Origin: CAVXEH01 sp963805645
GTDB lineage: Bacteria > Chloroflexota > Limnocylindria > QHBO01
Direction of reading: 5' to 3'
Assembly (NCBI GenBank): GCA_963805645.1
Contig: CAWDVA010000005.1
Location: 62,001-126,000, forward strand
DNA: 64,000 nucleotides
Positions 44,296-52,544 of this stretch are shown one piece after another. A program made the translations under genes and the position numbers. The notes below the pieces were generated by a model. The model saw only the letters and a list, made by a program, of their open reading frames with translations. It searched no databases and was not told where the DNA came from. Position 1 is the first letter of the stretch; each line of letters starts with the position of its first letter.

Positions 44296-45443
44296 TCGCT
44301 CGACACCCGGGTGAGGCGCTTGGTGGCGAACGGCGCCGGGCGGCCGGCCCGCGTGGCGGTGAGCTGGTGTGACCAGCTGTCGCGGGCCGCGTCGTAGGCG
44401 AAACGGTTCGTGAACGGCCCGCCGGCGTAGGCGAAGGTGAACGTGACCCCCTCGGCCTCCGGCACGCCGGTCCCCACGCTCCGCTCGGCAGCCACGCCCG
44501 TGGAGTCGAGCAGGTGCATGACCATCCGTCCCGACGACGGCTGGTACCCGATGTGGTACACGGCCTCGTAGGGCGTGGCGTCGGGTGGTGCCCCGATCTG
44601 CGTGCAGCGCATCTCCACGTAGCGCCCGCCCAGCGCCCATTCGGCCTCGACGCGCTGGTGGAGCGGGATGGACCCCATGTCGCCGCGGAGCTCCCAGGAC
44701 CCAACCATGCGTTCCAGGAGGCGCGATGCACGCTCGTTCGCGCCCGGGGCCGGGGCAACGCGCCGCGTGACGAAGACGTACTGGGGGCTGTCCTCGGTGA
44801 ACGGCTCCGCCGCGAAGCCTCCGTGGAGCGTCTCGAGCTCCAGGCCCGCGACGTCGATGAGGCCGAGCCACTCGTTCCTGGTCGCCCACCACAGTGAGCT
44901 GCGCCCACCGCTGTCGATGTCCATGTCGATCCGGTTGTCGCCGACCCGGTGGCTGACGGTGTGCGGCACCGGCTCGTCTCGGTGCACGCGGTCGAGCTTC
45001 GTCGCCACCTGGTGTGAGAAGGCGAAGGCATTCCAGGCAAAGCGACCGCCGGGACGAAGGACCTCCCCCACCCGCTCGAACGTGCGGCGCCGGTCGGCCC
45101 AGGTCGGCAGGTGCATGAGCGCGTTGGCGGGGCAGTAGACGAGGGCGGCCGGCTCCGCCAGGGCAAGGTCGCGCATGTCACCCATGCGCAGGTCGAGACT
45201 CACCCCCGCCGCAGCGCTCCGCTCGCGCGCCTGGGCGAGCATGGATGGTGAGGTGTCGATACCGATCACGGGGCGACCCGTCTCCCGCGCAACCGGGATC
45301 GCCACGCGGCCGCTGCCGACGGCGAGCTCCACGATCGGCCCATCGGTCTGCCGTCCCAGCTCGACGTAGAAGGGGATGTCGTCGACCATACCGGCCGTCC
45401 ACTCGTCGTAGCGAACCGAGAAGGCCTCGTCCCAGCTGCTCAT
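44292..45443 (-). CDS. SAM-dependent methyltransferase fused to a DUF1579-like domain
   Basis: A 383-residue two-part protein. Residues 1-235 are a class I methyltransferase: SAM-binding VELAVGSGRVAIPVA, acidic D in IGIDTSPSML, and LVYCPANALMHLPT. Residues 240-383 match DUF1579 beta-barrel proteins: RMVGSWELRGDMGSIPL, then GRYVEMRCT, YEAVYHIGYQ and VTFTFAYAG. The substrate is unknown. TAGCAT on the minus strand (45455-45450) is 6 nt before ATG 45443, suggesting a leaderless start. Confidence 0.8.
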   Translation of the reverse strand: MSSWDEAFSVRYDEWTAGMVDDIPFYVELGRQTDGPIVELAVGSGRVAIPVARETGRPVIGIDTSPSMLAQARERSAAAGVSLDLRMGDMRDLALAEPAALVYCPANALMHLPTWADRRRTFERVGEVLRPGGRFAWNAFAFSHQVATKLDRVHRDEPVPHTVSHRVGDNRIDMDIDSGGRSSLWWATRNEWLGLIDVAGLELETLHGGFAAEPFTEDSPQYVFVTRRVAPAPGANERASRLLERMVGSWELRGDMGSIPLHQRVEAEWALGGRYVEMRCTQIGAPPDATPYEAVYHIGYQPSSGRMVMHLLDSTGVAAERSVGTGVPEAEGVTFTFAYAGGPFTNRFAYDAARDSWSHQLTATRAGRPAPFATKRLTRVSSE

Positions 45444-45566
45444 CGACCCATGCTAGGGTGAAGGCACAACGAGTCAACGCCTCGCCGTGGCCGGCGCGCC
45501 GGGTGACGCTGCCCGGGCTGGGCTCGCGGCGCCAGGTCCCCACCCTGCCGGGGTGAGCGGCGCACT

Positions 45567-45575
45567 TGGTAGAAT
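45567..45575 (+). promoter_or_regulatory. Extended -10 promoter of yebC
   Basis: TGGTAGAAT has the TGn extension joined to a TAGAAT -10 box. It predicts a start near 45582 and a leader of about 75 nt before the yebC ATG at 45657. No convincing -35 box is present, as is usual for extended -10 promoters. Confidence 0.5.
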
Positions 45576-45656
45576 CGGCCGCACACGAATGTCCACGAGG
45601 CCCGGTCCGGCTGCGCCATCGGTCGCATCGGTCGGGCAGCCCATGAAGGAGGACCG

Positions 45657-46415
45657 ATGTCCGGCCACAGCAAGTGGTCGCAGATCAAGCGACAGAAGGG
45701 CGCGAATGACGCGAAGCGCGGCGCGCTCTTCACGAAGCTGACTCGCGAGATCATCACCGCCGCCCGGCAGGGTGGGGGAGATATCGAGGCGAACTACCGC
45801 CTGCGCATGGCGGTGGACAAGGCCAAGCGCGAGTCCATGCCCGCGGACAACATCAAGCGCGCAATCGAGCGCGCCACGGGCAGTGGCGCGGATGCCGAGC
45901 AGTACGAGGAGATCACGTACGAAGGCTTCGGCCCCGCGAATGTCGCGGTGATCGTGGCGGCCATGACCGACAACCGGAACCGGACCGCCTCGGAGGTGCG
46001 CTCGATCTTCAACAAGATCGGCGGTTCGCTGAGTCCGGTCGCCTGGCAGTTCGAGCAGAAGGGGATCATCAGCCTGCCACTCAACGGGCGGGACCCCGAC
46101 GAGGTCACCCTTGCCGCCATCGACGCGGGCGCGGCGGACGTGGGCACGCCGGAGGGCGGCTCGATCACGGTGACGACGGAGCCCACCGAGCTCGAGCAGG
46201 TCCGCGTGGCGCTGGGCGCCGCTGGGTACGAGGCCGAGTCGGCTGAGCTTTCGATGGAGCCCACCACGCTGGTCGAGATCAGCGACGAGAAGATCGCGAA
46301 GCAGGTCCTGGGTTTCGTCGAGCGTCTCGAGGACCTCGACGACGTGCAGAACGTGTACGTCAACTTCGACATCCCCACCGAGCTCCTCGAGCAGCTGGAG
46401 GCCTCAGTCGCCTGA
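45657..46415 (+). CDS. yebC: YebC/PmpR/TACO1 family protein
   Basis: A 252-residue protein starting MSGHSKWSQIKRQKGANDAK, the hallmark of the family, with GGSLSPVAWQFEQKG and a full-length three-domain layout. Members have been described both as DNA-binding regulators (PmpR) and, more recently, as ribosome-associated factors that relieve stalling at prolines. AGGAGG lies about 6 nt before the ATG. It precedes ruvC-ruvA, a common order. Confidence 0.95.
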   Translation: MSGHSKWSQIKRQKGANDAKRGALFTKLTREIITAARQGGGDIEANYRLRMAVDKAKRESMPADNIKRAIERATGSGADAEQYEEITYEGFGPANVAVIVAAMTDNRNRTASEVRSIFNKIGGSLSPVAWQFEQKGIISLPLNGRDPDEVTLAAIDAGAADVGTPEGGSITVTTEPTELEQVRVALGAAGYEAESAELSMEPTTLVEISDEKIAKQVLGFVERLEDLDDVQNVYVNFDIPTELLEQLEASVA

Positions 46416-46478
46416 GCCACCCCCGGTGCCGCTGGCAGATCCACGACGGGCCTGGCCCGCCGCGCCCGCTACGATACG

Positions 46479-46979
46479 GTGGTGATCGTCCTGGGCATTG
46501 ATCCCGGCACCGCCAGCCTGGGCTTCGGGGTGGTGGCGCTCGAGGAGAACCGCCTCCGGCTCGTCGACGCCGGCGTGGTGCGCACCGGTCCCGAACAGAC
46601 CGATGGCGAGCGCCTCGCCCAGCTGGAGTCCGCCATGCGCTCGCTGGTGGCACAGCACCGGCCGGAGCGGATGGCCGTCGAGCGTCTCTTCTTCCAGCGC
46701 AACGTGCAGACCGCCATGGCAGTCGGTCAGGCACGTGGCGTGGCGCTGCTGGTGGGAGCGCATGCCGGCCTGCGCATCGACGAGCCCACTCCGAACGAGG
46801 TGAAGCAGGCGGTCTGCGGGAACGGATCAGCCGGCAAGCGGCAGGTGGCCAGCATGGTGGAGCGCCTCCTCGGCGTGCGGCTCACGGGCGCCGCCGACGA
46901 CGCGACCGACGCCCTGGCCTGCGCCATTGGCTGCCTGTACCGCGCCCGCAGCGAGCCCCGGCCGGTGGGCGCGCGATGA
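46479..46979 (+). CDS. ruvC: Crossover junction endodeoxyribonuclease RuvC
   Basis: A 166-residue Holliday-junction resolvase. The acidic catalytic residues lie in LGIDPGTASLGFG (first Asp), AVERLFF (Glu) and the C-terminal DDATDALACAIG (two Asp). Start is GTG 46479 or the next codon GTG 46482; TACGAT (46470-46475) lies only 3-6 nt before, so the message may be leaderless from the second GTG. Its stop overlaps ruvA (ATGA). Confidence 0.94.
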   Translation: MVIVLGIDPGTASLGFGVVALEENRLRLVDAGVVRTGPEQTDGERLAQLESAMRSLVAQHRPERMAVERLFFQRNVQTAMAVGQARGVALLVGAHAGLRIDEPTPNEVKQAVCGNGSAGKRQVASMVERLLGVRLTGAADDATDALACAIGCLYRARSEPRPVGAR

Positions 46980-47554
46980 TCGGGTCGATTCGCGGGCGGG
47001 TTACGCACCTTGGGCCGGACTCCGCCCTGATCGAGGTGGGCGGCATCGGCTACCGCGTGGTCGCGGGGCCGTCGCTGCTGGCCCGGCTCCGGCCGGGGAC
47101 CGAGGCATCGGTCTTCACCCACCACCTGGTCCGCGAGGACCAGCAGGCGCTCTTCGGCTTCGCGAACCTCGACGAGCTGGGCTTCTTCGAGCTGCTGATG
47201 ACCGTCTCCCAGGTTGGCCCGCGCCTGGCGCTGGCGATCACCGCGGCCCACCCCGTCACCAAGCTCCAGCTCGCCATCCTCAATGACGACGTGGATGTCT
47301 TCACGTCCGTCTCCGGCGTGGGGCGCAAGACGGCACAGCGGATCATCCTGGAGCTCAAGGAGAAGATTCATGCCGCCGGCCTGGCGGCCGGTGGGGGAGG
47401 CCTGGGAACGGATTCCGACGTGGTGGCCGCCCTCGAATCGCTGGGCTACACCCTGACCGAGGCGAGGCGCGCGGCGTCGGCGGTCGCCGGGTCGGACGCC
47501 GGCCTGGATACGCGCATCAAGGCGGCGCTCCAGGAGCTGGCGCACGCCCGATGA
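46976..47554 (+). CDS. ruvA: Holliday junction branch-migration protein RuvA
   Basis: A 192-residue RuvA: N-terminal OB fold (MIGSIRGRVTHLG, GIGYRV), two helix-hairpin-helix motifs (LNDDVDVFTSVSGVGRKTAQRIILELKEK) and a C-terminal three-helix domain that contacts RuvB (DVVAALESLGYTLTEARRA). It forms a tetramer on four-way junctions. The 3' end overlaps the next gene by 4 bp; ruvB does not follow. Confidence 0.95.
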   Translation: MIGSIRGRVTHLGPDSALIEVGGIGYRVVAGPSLLARLRPGTEASVFTHHLVREDQQALFGFANLDELGFFELLMTVSQVGPRLALAITAAHPVTKLQLAILNDDVDVFTSVSGVGRKTAQRIILELKEKIHAAGLAAGGGGLGTDSDVVAALESLGYTLTEARRAASAVAGSDAGLDTRIKAALQELAHAR

Positions 47555-48024
47555 CCTCCCAGCCGCGACCCGGGGCGTTCGCCGATCCAGGCGACATCGA
47601 GCGCGTGCTGCGTGAGACCCATACCTGGGCCGTGGTGGGGTGCTCGTCCAACCCGATGCGCCCGAGCCACGGCGTCTCGCGGACGCTGCTGGCCCACGGG
47701 TACGAGGTCATCCCGGTCAACCCGCGAGAGACGGCGGTGCATGACCGGGTCGCGCACCCGGACCTGGCCGGGGCGGCGGCCGCGGCGGCGGCCGCGGGAC
47801 ATCCCATCGAGGTGGTGGACATCTTCCGGCGCTCCGCCGAGGCGGGAGCTCATGTCGACGAGGCGATCGCCATCGGGGCACGTGCGGTCTGGATGCAGCT
47901 CGGAGTCATTGATCCGGCGGCCGCGCAGCGCGCGCGGGACGCCGGCCTGCTGGTGATCATGGATCGCTGCCCGGCCATCGAGCTCCCGCGCCTCGACCCG
48001 CCCCTCCCGCGCGAACGCGCCTGA
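47551..48024 (+). CDS. CoA-binding domain protein (YccU-like)
   Basis: A 157-residue Rossmann-type CoA-binding domain: WAVVGCSSNPMRPSHGVSR, YEVIPVNPRE, PIEVVDIFRRSAEAGAHVDEA and VWMQLGVID. This is the succinyl-CoA-synthetase-like ligand fold as a single domain. The biological role is not established. It overlaps ruvA (ATGA), so it is translated with it and takes the place where ruvB often stands. Confidence 0.86.
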   Translation: MTSQPRPGAFADPGDIERVLRETHTWAVVGCSSNPMRPSHGVSRTLLAHGYEVIPVNPRETAVHDRVAHPDLAGAAAAAAAAGHPIEVVDIFRRSAEAGAHVDEAIAIGARAVWMQLGVIDPAAAQRARDAGLLVIMDRCPAIELPRLDPPLPRERA

Positions 48025-48095
48025 CCGGAACTTCTGGCCAGGAACGTCCGAACCCCTGTTCGGCGGACCGCCACCGCGATATCCTGTCACTCACC

Positions 48096-48512
48096 ATGGC
48101 CGCGAACGACAAGATGGACGAGCTGCGCCGGGTTCCGCTCTTCTCGGGACTGGGCAAGCGCGAGCTCGCCGAGCTGGGGACCCTCGCCGACGAGATCGAG
48201 GTCGCGGACGGCCGTGCCCTGACACGTGAGGGCGAGTCGGGCCACGAGTTCTTCGTGGTACTCGACGGCCACGTCTCGGTCGAGATCGATGGCAGGCGCG
48301 TCGCCGAGCTGGGCCCCGGCGACTTCCTGGGGGAGATTGCGCTGATCGACGGCAAGTCGCGCACCGCCACCACCCGTGCCGTGGGCGCCACGAAGCTGCT
48401 CGTGGTGGGCCACCGCGAGTTCCACCAGCTCATGGCCGACTTCCCGACGGTCCAGACCGCCGTCCTGCAGGCGCTCGCCGCACGGGTCCGGCGCAACGAG
48501 CAGCTCGGCTAG
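48096..48512 (+). CDS. Stand-alone cyclic-nucleotide-binding domain protein
   Basis: A 138-residue protein made of one cNMP-binding domain. The phosphate-binding cassette is GDFLGEIALIDGKSRTATT, with the Glu and Arg that contact the ribose and cyclic phosphate. No DNA-binding or kinase domain is present, so it should act by binding a partner. TATCCT (48080-48085) lies 10 nt before the ATG. Two adenylate cyclase genes lie elsewhere in the window, so cAMP is the likely ligand, by inference. Confidence 0.86.
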   Translation: MAANDKMDELRRVPLFSGLGKRELAELGTLADEIEVADGRALTREGESGHEFFVVLDGHVSVEIDGRRVAELGPGDFLGEIALIDGKSRTATTRAVGATKLLVVGHREFHQLMADFPTVQTAVLQALAARVRRNEQLG

Positions 48513-48519
48513 CCACCGC

Positions 48520-48978
48520 ATCGTTCGCCGCGCCCGGCCCGACGAGGCGGCCGATCTGCGGGAGCTCGCACACCGCTCCAAGGCCCACTGGCCCTACAGC
48601 ACCGAGTTCCTGGAGGCTGTCCGACCCCTCCTGGTGCTCGAACCCGCCGACATCCGCCGTGACGAGGTCCACGTTCTCGAGCTGGGCGGCGCCCGCGTGG
48701 GCTGGCACCGGGTCCGCTTCGACGGCGACCGCGCCGAGCTCGAGGACCTGTGGGTCGAACCCACCTTCATCGGCCAGGGGCATGGCCGGGCGCTGTTCGA
48801 GCACGCGGTCGGGGTGGCGCGGCGCGGCGGTGCGAACCGCCTAGAGTGGGACGCGGAGCCGTTCGCGGCCGGGTTCTACGCCGCCATGGGAGGACGCGAG
48901 TTCGCCCGGTCGCCCTCTGCCGTGGTCCCGGGTCGCACGCTGCCGCGGATGCGGCTGCGGCTCGCACCCGATGCCTGA
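48520..48978 (+). CDS. GNAT N-acetyltransferase without a normal start codon
   Basis: A complete GNAT domain: IVRRARPDEAADLRELAHRS opens it, SKAHWPYS follows, the acetyl-CoA loop is IGQGHGRALFEHA and the C-terminal half NRLEWDAEPFAAGFYAAMGG. No ATG, GTG or TTG exists in this frame between 48376 and the interior GTG at 48633, which lies inside the domain. ATC 48520 is the only plausible site close to the homology start. It follows the cNMP-binding gene by 7 bp in another frame, so a frameshift, a non-AUG start or coupled re-initiation are all open. The start given is a placeholder. Confidence 0.62.
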   Translation: MVRRARPDEAADLRELAHRSKAHWPYSTEFLEAVRPLLVLEPADIRRDEVHVLELGGARVGWHRVRFDGDRAELEDLWVEPTFIGQGHGRALFEHAVGVARRGGANRLEWDAEPFAAGFYAAMGGREFARSPSAVVPGRTLPRMRLRLAPDA

Positions 48979-48996
48979 GGCAGCTCCTGAGACAGC

Positions 48997-49746
48997 TCAG
49001 GGCACGCGGAACAGGTAGACCCCGAAGCCCAGGCAGTCGCGCCCGCCGCGCAGGTATCGGTCCCGGACCAGCCTGGCCTGCTCCACGAAGGCGTCGCGAT
49101 CGGGGTCATCCGGGTGCGCGGCGGCCCAGCGGTCGACCGTCGCGAAGTACCCGAACTCGTACCGGTCCCAGTCCTGCTGGCTCGCAGAGCCGCTCCACAG
49201 CGGTTGCATGTCCAGGTCCACCCCGGCCATGGCGTTGAGGTCGTGGGTCGTCATCTCGTCGCGCCGCGCTCCGAGCAGCCCGAGGTACTCGGCGCCGGGC
49301 TCCGTGCGCCAGTAGCCGTCTCCCACCAGGAGCTGGCCCCCAGGCACCACGTGGCGCTCCAGGTCCTCCAGGAGCGCCCGGAAGCTCGGGTGCTCCCACC
49401 CGGGGCCGATGCATACGACCAGGTCGAACGGCTCCGGCGACTCGTAGGTCCGGGCATCTCCCTCCACGATCTCGGCCGTCCCCGCCGGGAGTGCGGCCAC
49501 CCGCTCTCGTGCGACGGTCAGCAGATGGGGCGACACCTCCACGCCCACGCCCCGAGCGTCGTAGCGCTCCACGATGCGAGCCAGCAGCTCCGCCTTGCCG
49601 CAGCCCAGGTCCAGGACCCGGGCCGCCGGCGCGAGCGCCACCGCCTCGACTGCGCGATCCACCGTGTCCGCGGAGAGCGGGTTCATGATCGCCATCTCCC
49701 CGTGGGCGATGGCGGAGAAGCGCTGTCGCAGCGCCTCGTCCATCAT
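48997..49746 (-). CDS. Class I SAM-dependent methyltransferase
   Basis: A 249-residue methyltransferase: SAM motif VLDLGCGKAELLARIVERY, acidic strand GVGVEVSPHLL, and DARTYESPEPFDLVVCIG. A C-terminal extension is rich in aromatic residues. It ends the leftward uricase operon and overlaps the uricase stop (ATGA). A substrate role in purine breakdown is not known; it may be a passenger gene. Confidence 0.82.
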   Translation of the reverse strand: MMDEALRQRFSAIAHGEMAIMNPLSADTVDRAVEAVALAPAARVLDLGCGKAELLARIVERYDARGVGVEVSPHLLTVARERVAALPAGTAEIVEGDARTYESPEPFDLVVCIGPGWEHPSFRALLEDLERHVVPGGQLLVGDGYWRTEPGAEYLGLLGARRDEMTTHDLNAMAGVDLDMQPLWSGSASQQDWDRYEFGYFATVDRWAAAHPDDPDRDAFVEQARLVRDRYLRGGRDCLGFGVYLFRVP

Positions 49747-50672
49747 CCGTCCCGCCGCAGCACCAGCTCGATGCGGCCGTGGGGCGGACGCGGGTCGGTG
49801 TAGACCTTGACCGCATCATCCTCGGCCGATTCGGCGCCCACGTCCCAGAGCCGGTTCTGACCGTCGAAGGAGACCGATGCCAGCTGCGGCCAGCGCGCCA
49901 GCATCCGCTGCCCGATCTCGTGGAGCAGGTGCTGGATCGAGAGGCTGACGAACCCGTGGAAGACCGATGCCGCCAGGTCCGCCACCTGCTCACCGGCGAC
50001 GTAGCGCTCCGGGCGGCCGCCGAGGCCGTCGGTGGCATCGGCGTAGGTCCACCCGATGTCGCACCAGATGTAGAGCGGCCGGTCGCGCCGCTCGGGGAGG
50101 GTCGTGAACTCGTCGCGGGCGAACGAGGCGAACGCGGACCCGGTGGTCTTGATCATCTGCAGCTCGGCGCGACCGCAGGCATGCTCCGTGATCCGGACGC
50201 CGCCATCGGCTCGCTCCAGGTGCATCCGGGCGGTGGAGTGGTCGCAGCGGTCGCGGGTGAAGAGGACCTCCGAGAGGGCGAATGAGCCCGGCTCGTCCCC
50301 GGGAACCACCGCGGCGGGGTAGGGGAGCTCGCGGCCGAGCATGGTGACAGACTCCATCTGCGGGTAGGTCGCCAGGAAGCGGGCACCCACGTCGTGGATC
50401 CAGCCCTCCAGGGTCGGGGCCCGCGTCTCCAGCGAGACGGACCCGATGAAGTTCTTCATGGTGTCGGTGGCCACCACCATCCGGTTGTCGCCCTCGGTGT
50501 AGGCCTCCCAGAACGCGTCGCCGTGGACCGTGACCTCGATCTCGGCGCCCATCAGCCGGTTCTCGCGCCCGCTGAACGCGGATTCGGGAATGGTGGTGAC
50601 CCCTCGCAGGGGCACGCCTCCGGTGCGATAGACCCGCACCTCCGCCTTTCCGTATCGGATCTCGTGCTTCAC
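49743..50672 (-). CDS. Urate oxidase (cofactor-independent uricase)
   Basis: A 309-residue tandem T-fold enzyme that oxidises urate with O2 to 5-hydroxyisourate. Family signatures are YGKAEVRVYR, ATDTMKNFIGS (the catalytic Thr-Lys region), FFQ-type aromatic positions replaced by IKTTGSAFASFARDEFTTL, and SIQHLLHEIGQRML. The GTG start at 50672 is fixed by its 4-bp overlap with the upstream gene and by GGAGGAG 5 nt before it; GTG 50678 overlaps that Shine-Dalgarno. This is the pucL-type function in a cluster for urate use. Confidence 0.92.
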   Translation of the reverse strand: MKHEIRYGKAEVRVYRTGGVPLRGVTTIPESAFSGRENRLMGAEIEVTVHGDAFWEAYTEGDNRMVVATDTMKNFIGSVSLETRAPTLEGWIHDVGARFLATYPQMESVTMLGRELPYPAAVVPGDEPGSFALSEVLFTRDRCDHSTARMHLERADGGVRITEHACGRAELQMIKTTGSAFASFARDEFTTLPERRDRPLYIWCDIGWTYADATDGLGGRPERYVAGEQVADLAASVFHGFVSLSIQHLLHEIGQRMLARWPQLASVSFDGQNRLWDVGAESAEDDAVKVYTDPRPPHGRIELVLRRDG

Positions 50673-51754
50673 GCCCACTCCTCCGTCTCCGGTGGCGGCC
50701 CGCCACGCATGGTCAGCAGCCGATCGGCCGCGATCCGGACACAGTCGTCCACCGCACGGCGCAGCTCCGCCTCGCGGTCGTTGCGCAGGGCCGCTTCGAT
50801 GAGTGGGATGATCGCGGAGCGCGGCCGTCCCGCCACGAACACGGCGAAGCGAAATCCGAAGCGCGACTCATAGACCTCGTTGAGTGCCGCGAGCTCCTCG
50901 CCCACCCATGCCGGCTCGCGCCCATCCTCCTCGTCAGACCCATCCGCACCGTCGTAGCCCTGCTCGACACGGCTCGCGGCCGACAGCGACGCTGCGTCCG
51001 CGCCGATCCGCGGGTGCGCACTCACCAGCTCGATCGCCTCGTCCTCCGGGAGAACGCGCCCGACTTCCTGCGCCACCGCTACCAGGCCGTCGTCGTCGAT
51101 GAACGGCCGTGCGGCAGCCAGCCACGCAAGGAACCGCGGCGCCCCCTCGAACAGCGGGGCCAGCTGGTCGGCGACTGCCGCGTCCGGCAGCGCATCGAGA
51201 TCGGGGACCGCCGGGAAGGCGACACGTCCGGCGGGCTCCTCCATGGGATCCAGCGCGAACTCCACGAGATCCCGGATGGGCAGCCCATTGTCCGGGTTGG
51301 TCGCAGGGATCTGCGGCTTGAGCCGCCGGTCAGAATCCACCGCGCCCTCGTGCACGCGAACCACGTGGAAACCGCGCCGCAGGTAGAACCCGATGGCCGG
51401 CAGGTTGTCGTTGGTGGTGACCAGCCAGAGCCGATGGTGCCCGCTCGCCGCCGCCACCTGCCGGACGGTCTCCACCAGCGCGGTCCCGGCCCCGGCCCCC
51501 CGCGGCTCGGCGTGGAGGGTGACGATCTCCATCCCTCCGTCGGGCACCTCCTGGACGGTCGCCAGGCCGATCGGCGCGCCCTCGCGCTCCGCCACGAGGC
51601 CCTGGAGCGTGAACGGGTCGATCAGCTCTCCGAGGCGCGCGACCTTGCGCACCCCGCCGCCCAGGTCACCGAGCAGCGTCTCCGCCCACGCCCGGTCACC
51701 AGGCTCGAAGTCCCGCACCTCGACGCCGCCGACCACGAGCGCGTCCATGGTCAT
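50669..51754 (-). CDS. GNAT domain fused to OHCU decarboxylase
   Basis: A 361-residue fusion. Residues 1-140 are a GNAT acetyltransferase (ATVQEVPDGGMEIVTLHAEPRGAG, then the acetyl-CoA loop GAGAGTALVE and a GFYLRRGF segment). Residues 165-361 are 2-oxo-4-hydroxy-4-carboxy-5-ureidoimidazoline decarboxylase: SAHPRIGA (247-251), GEELAALNEVYESRFGFRF and VFVAGRPRSAI. The second domain gives S-allantoin in urate breakdown. The GNAT half has no known role in the pathway. ATG 51754 abuts the stop of the hydrolase gene. It overlaps uricase by GTGA. Confidence 0.87.
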   Translation of the reverse strand: MTMDALVVGGVEVRDFEPGDRAWAETLLGDLGGGVRKVARLGELIDPFTLQGLVAEREGAPIGLATVQEVPDGGMEIVTLHAEPRGAGAGTALVETVRQVAAASGHHRLWLVTTNDNLPAIGFYLRRGFHVVRVHEGAVDSDRRLKPQIPATNPDNGLPIRDLVEFALDPMEEPAGRVAFPAVPDLDALPDAAVADQLAPLFEGAPRFLAWLAAARPFIDDDGLVAVAQEVGRVLPEDEAIELVSAHPRIGADAASLSAASRVEQGYDGADGSDEEDGREPAWVGEELAALNEVYESRFGFRFAVFVAGRPRSAIIPLIEAALRNDREAELRRAVDDCVRIAADRLLTMRGGPPPETEEWA

Positions 51755-52105
51755 CTAGCTGCCGCGATACGTGGAGATCCCGAACGGGGTCAGCAGCAGG
51801 GGAATGTGGTAGCTGCGGTCGGGATCGTCGATGCGGAAGCCCACCGCCATGTTCTCGAAGAACCCGTCACGATCCTCCGTGTCGAGCCACGCCGCGACGT
51901 CGAAGACCAGCTGGTAGCTGCCCGGGGTGAGCTCGCCGGGCAGGAGGGAGCGCACGCGCCCGTCGCCATCGGTCTCCACCTCGGCCAGCAGCTCCGGCTG
52001 GCCATCGCCGCCCAGGCGGAAGAGTGCCACCGGGAATCCGGCCGCAGGCTCGCCAGTTTCCAGGTCCAGGACGTGGGTCGAGATGGTCGAAGGCCCGTCG
52101 GCCAC
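51755..52105 (-). CDS. uraH: 5-hydroxyisourate hydrolase
   Basis: A 116-residue transthyretin-related hydrolase. It begins ISTHVLDLETGEPA, contains the H, R and D active-site strands, and ends with the diagnostic C-terminal YRGS. It opens 5-hydroxyisourate to OHCU, the step between uricase and the decarboxylase. GTG 52105 has GGAGG 5 nt before. It is the first gene of the leftward unit, 14 bp from the divergent DUF3830 gene. Confidence 0.93.
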   Translation of the reverse strand: MADGPSTISTHVLDLETGEPAAGFPVALFRLGGDGQPELLAEVETDGDGRVRSLLPGELTPGSYQLVFDVAAWLDTEDRDGFFENMAVGFRIDDPDRSYHIPLLLTPFGISTYRGS

Positions 52106-52119
52106 GTTATCCTCCGCAC

Positions 52120-52542
52120 ATGGGTACGCTGCAGATCCGGGTTGGCGACCTCCACTTTACCGCCCACTGGGAGGCGGATGCGCCGCGGACGGTGGAGGCG
52201 GTTCGGGCGCTGCTGCCGATCCGCAACCGGCTGATCCACTGCCGATGGAGCGGCGAGTCGACCTGGATCCCGTTGGGCGACCTGCGGGTTGGCGTCGGCT
52301 ATGAGCATCACACCTCGCACCCATCGCCCGGGGAGCTGCTGATCTACACCGGCGAGCTGTCCGAGTGCGAGATCCTGTTCCCGTACGGTGCCTGCGCGTT
52401 CAGCTCGAAGCTGGGCCAGCTGGCCGGCAACCACTTCGCCACCCTCGATCCGGACGACGCCTGGCGGGAGCGGCTGGCCGAGGTCGGACGACGGACCCTG
52501 TGGCACGGAGCCCAGGAGATCGAGATCATGGAGGTCCCCTGA
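52120..52542 (+). CDS. DUF3830 cyclophilin-like protein
   Basis: A 140-residue protein of the DUF3830 type: ALLPIRNRLIHCRWSGES, LPGDLR-like PLGDLRVGVGYEHHTSHP, and EILFPYGACAFSSKLGQLAGNHF. The fold is predicted cyclophilin-like; the family is often found near purine or pyrimidine catabolism genes, as here. TATCCT (52108-52113) precedes the ATG by 6 nt and overlaps the Shine-Dalgarno of uraH on the other strand. Confidence 0.75.
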   Translation: MGTLQIRVGDLHFTAHWEADAPRTVEAVRALLPIRNRLIHCRWSGESTWIPLGDLRVGVGYEHHTSHPSPGELLIYTGELSECEILFPYGACAFSSKLGQLAGNHFATLDPDDAWRERLAEVGRRTLWHGAQEIEIMEVP

Positions 52543-52544
52543 CC

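Noticed and set aside
48376..48519. Starting the GNAT gene at GTG 48376
   Set aside because: It would overlap the cNMP-binding gene by 137 bp and add a Ser/Pro/Arg shadow sequence with no homology.
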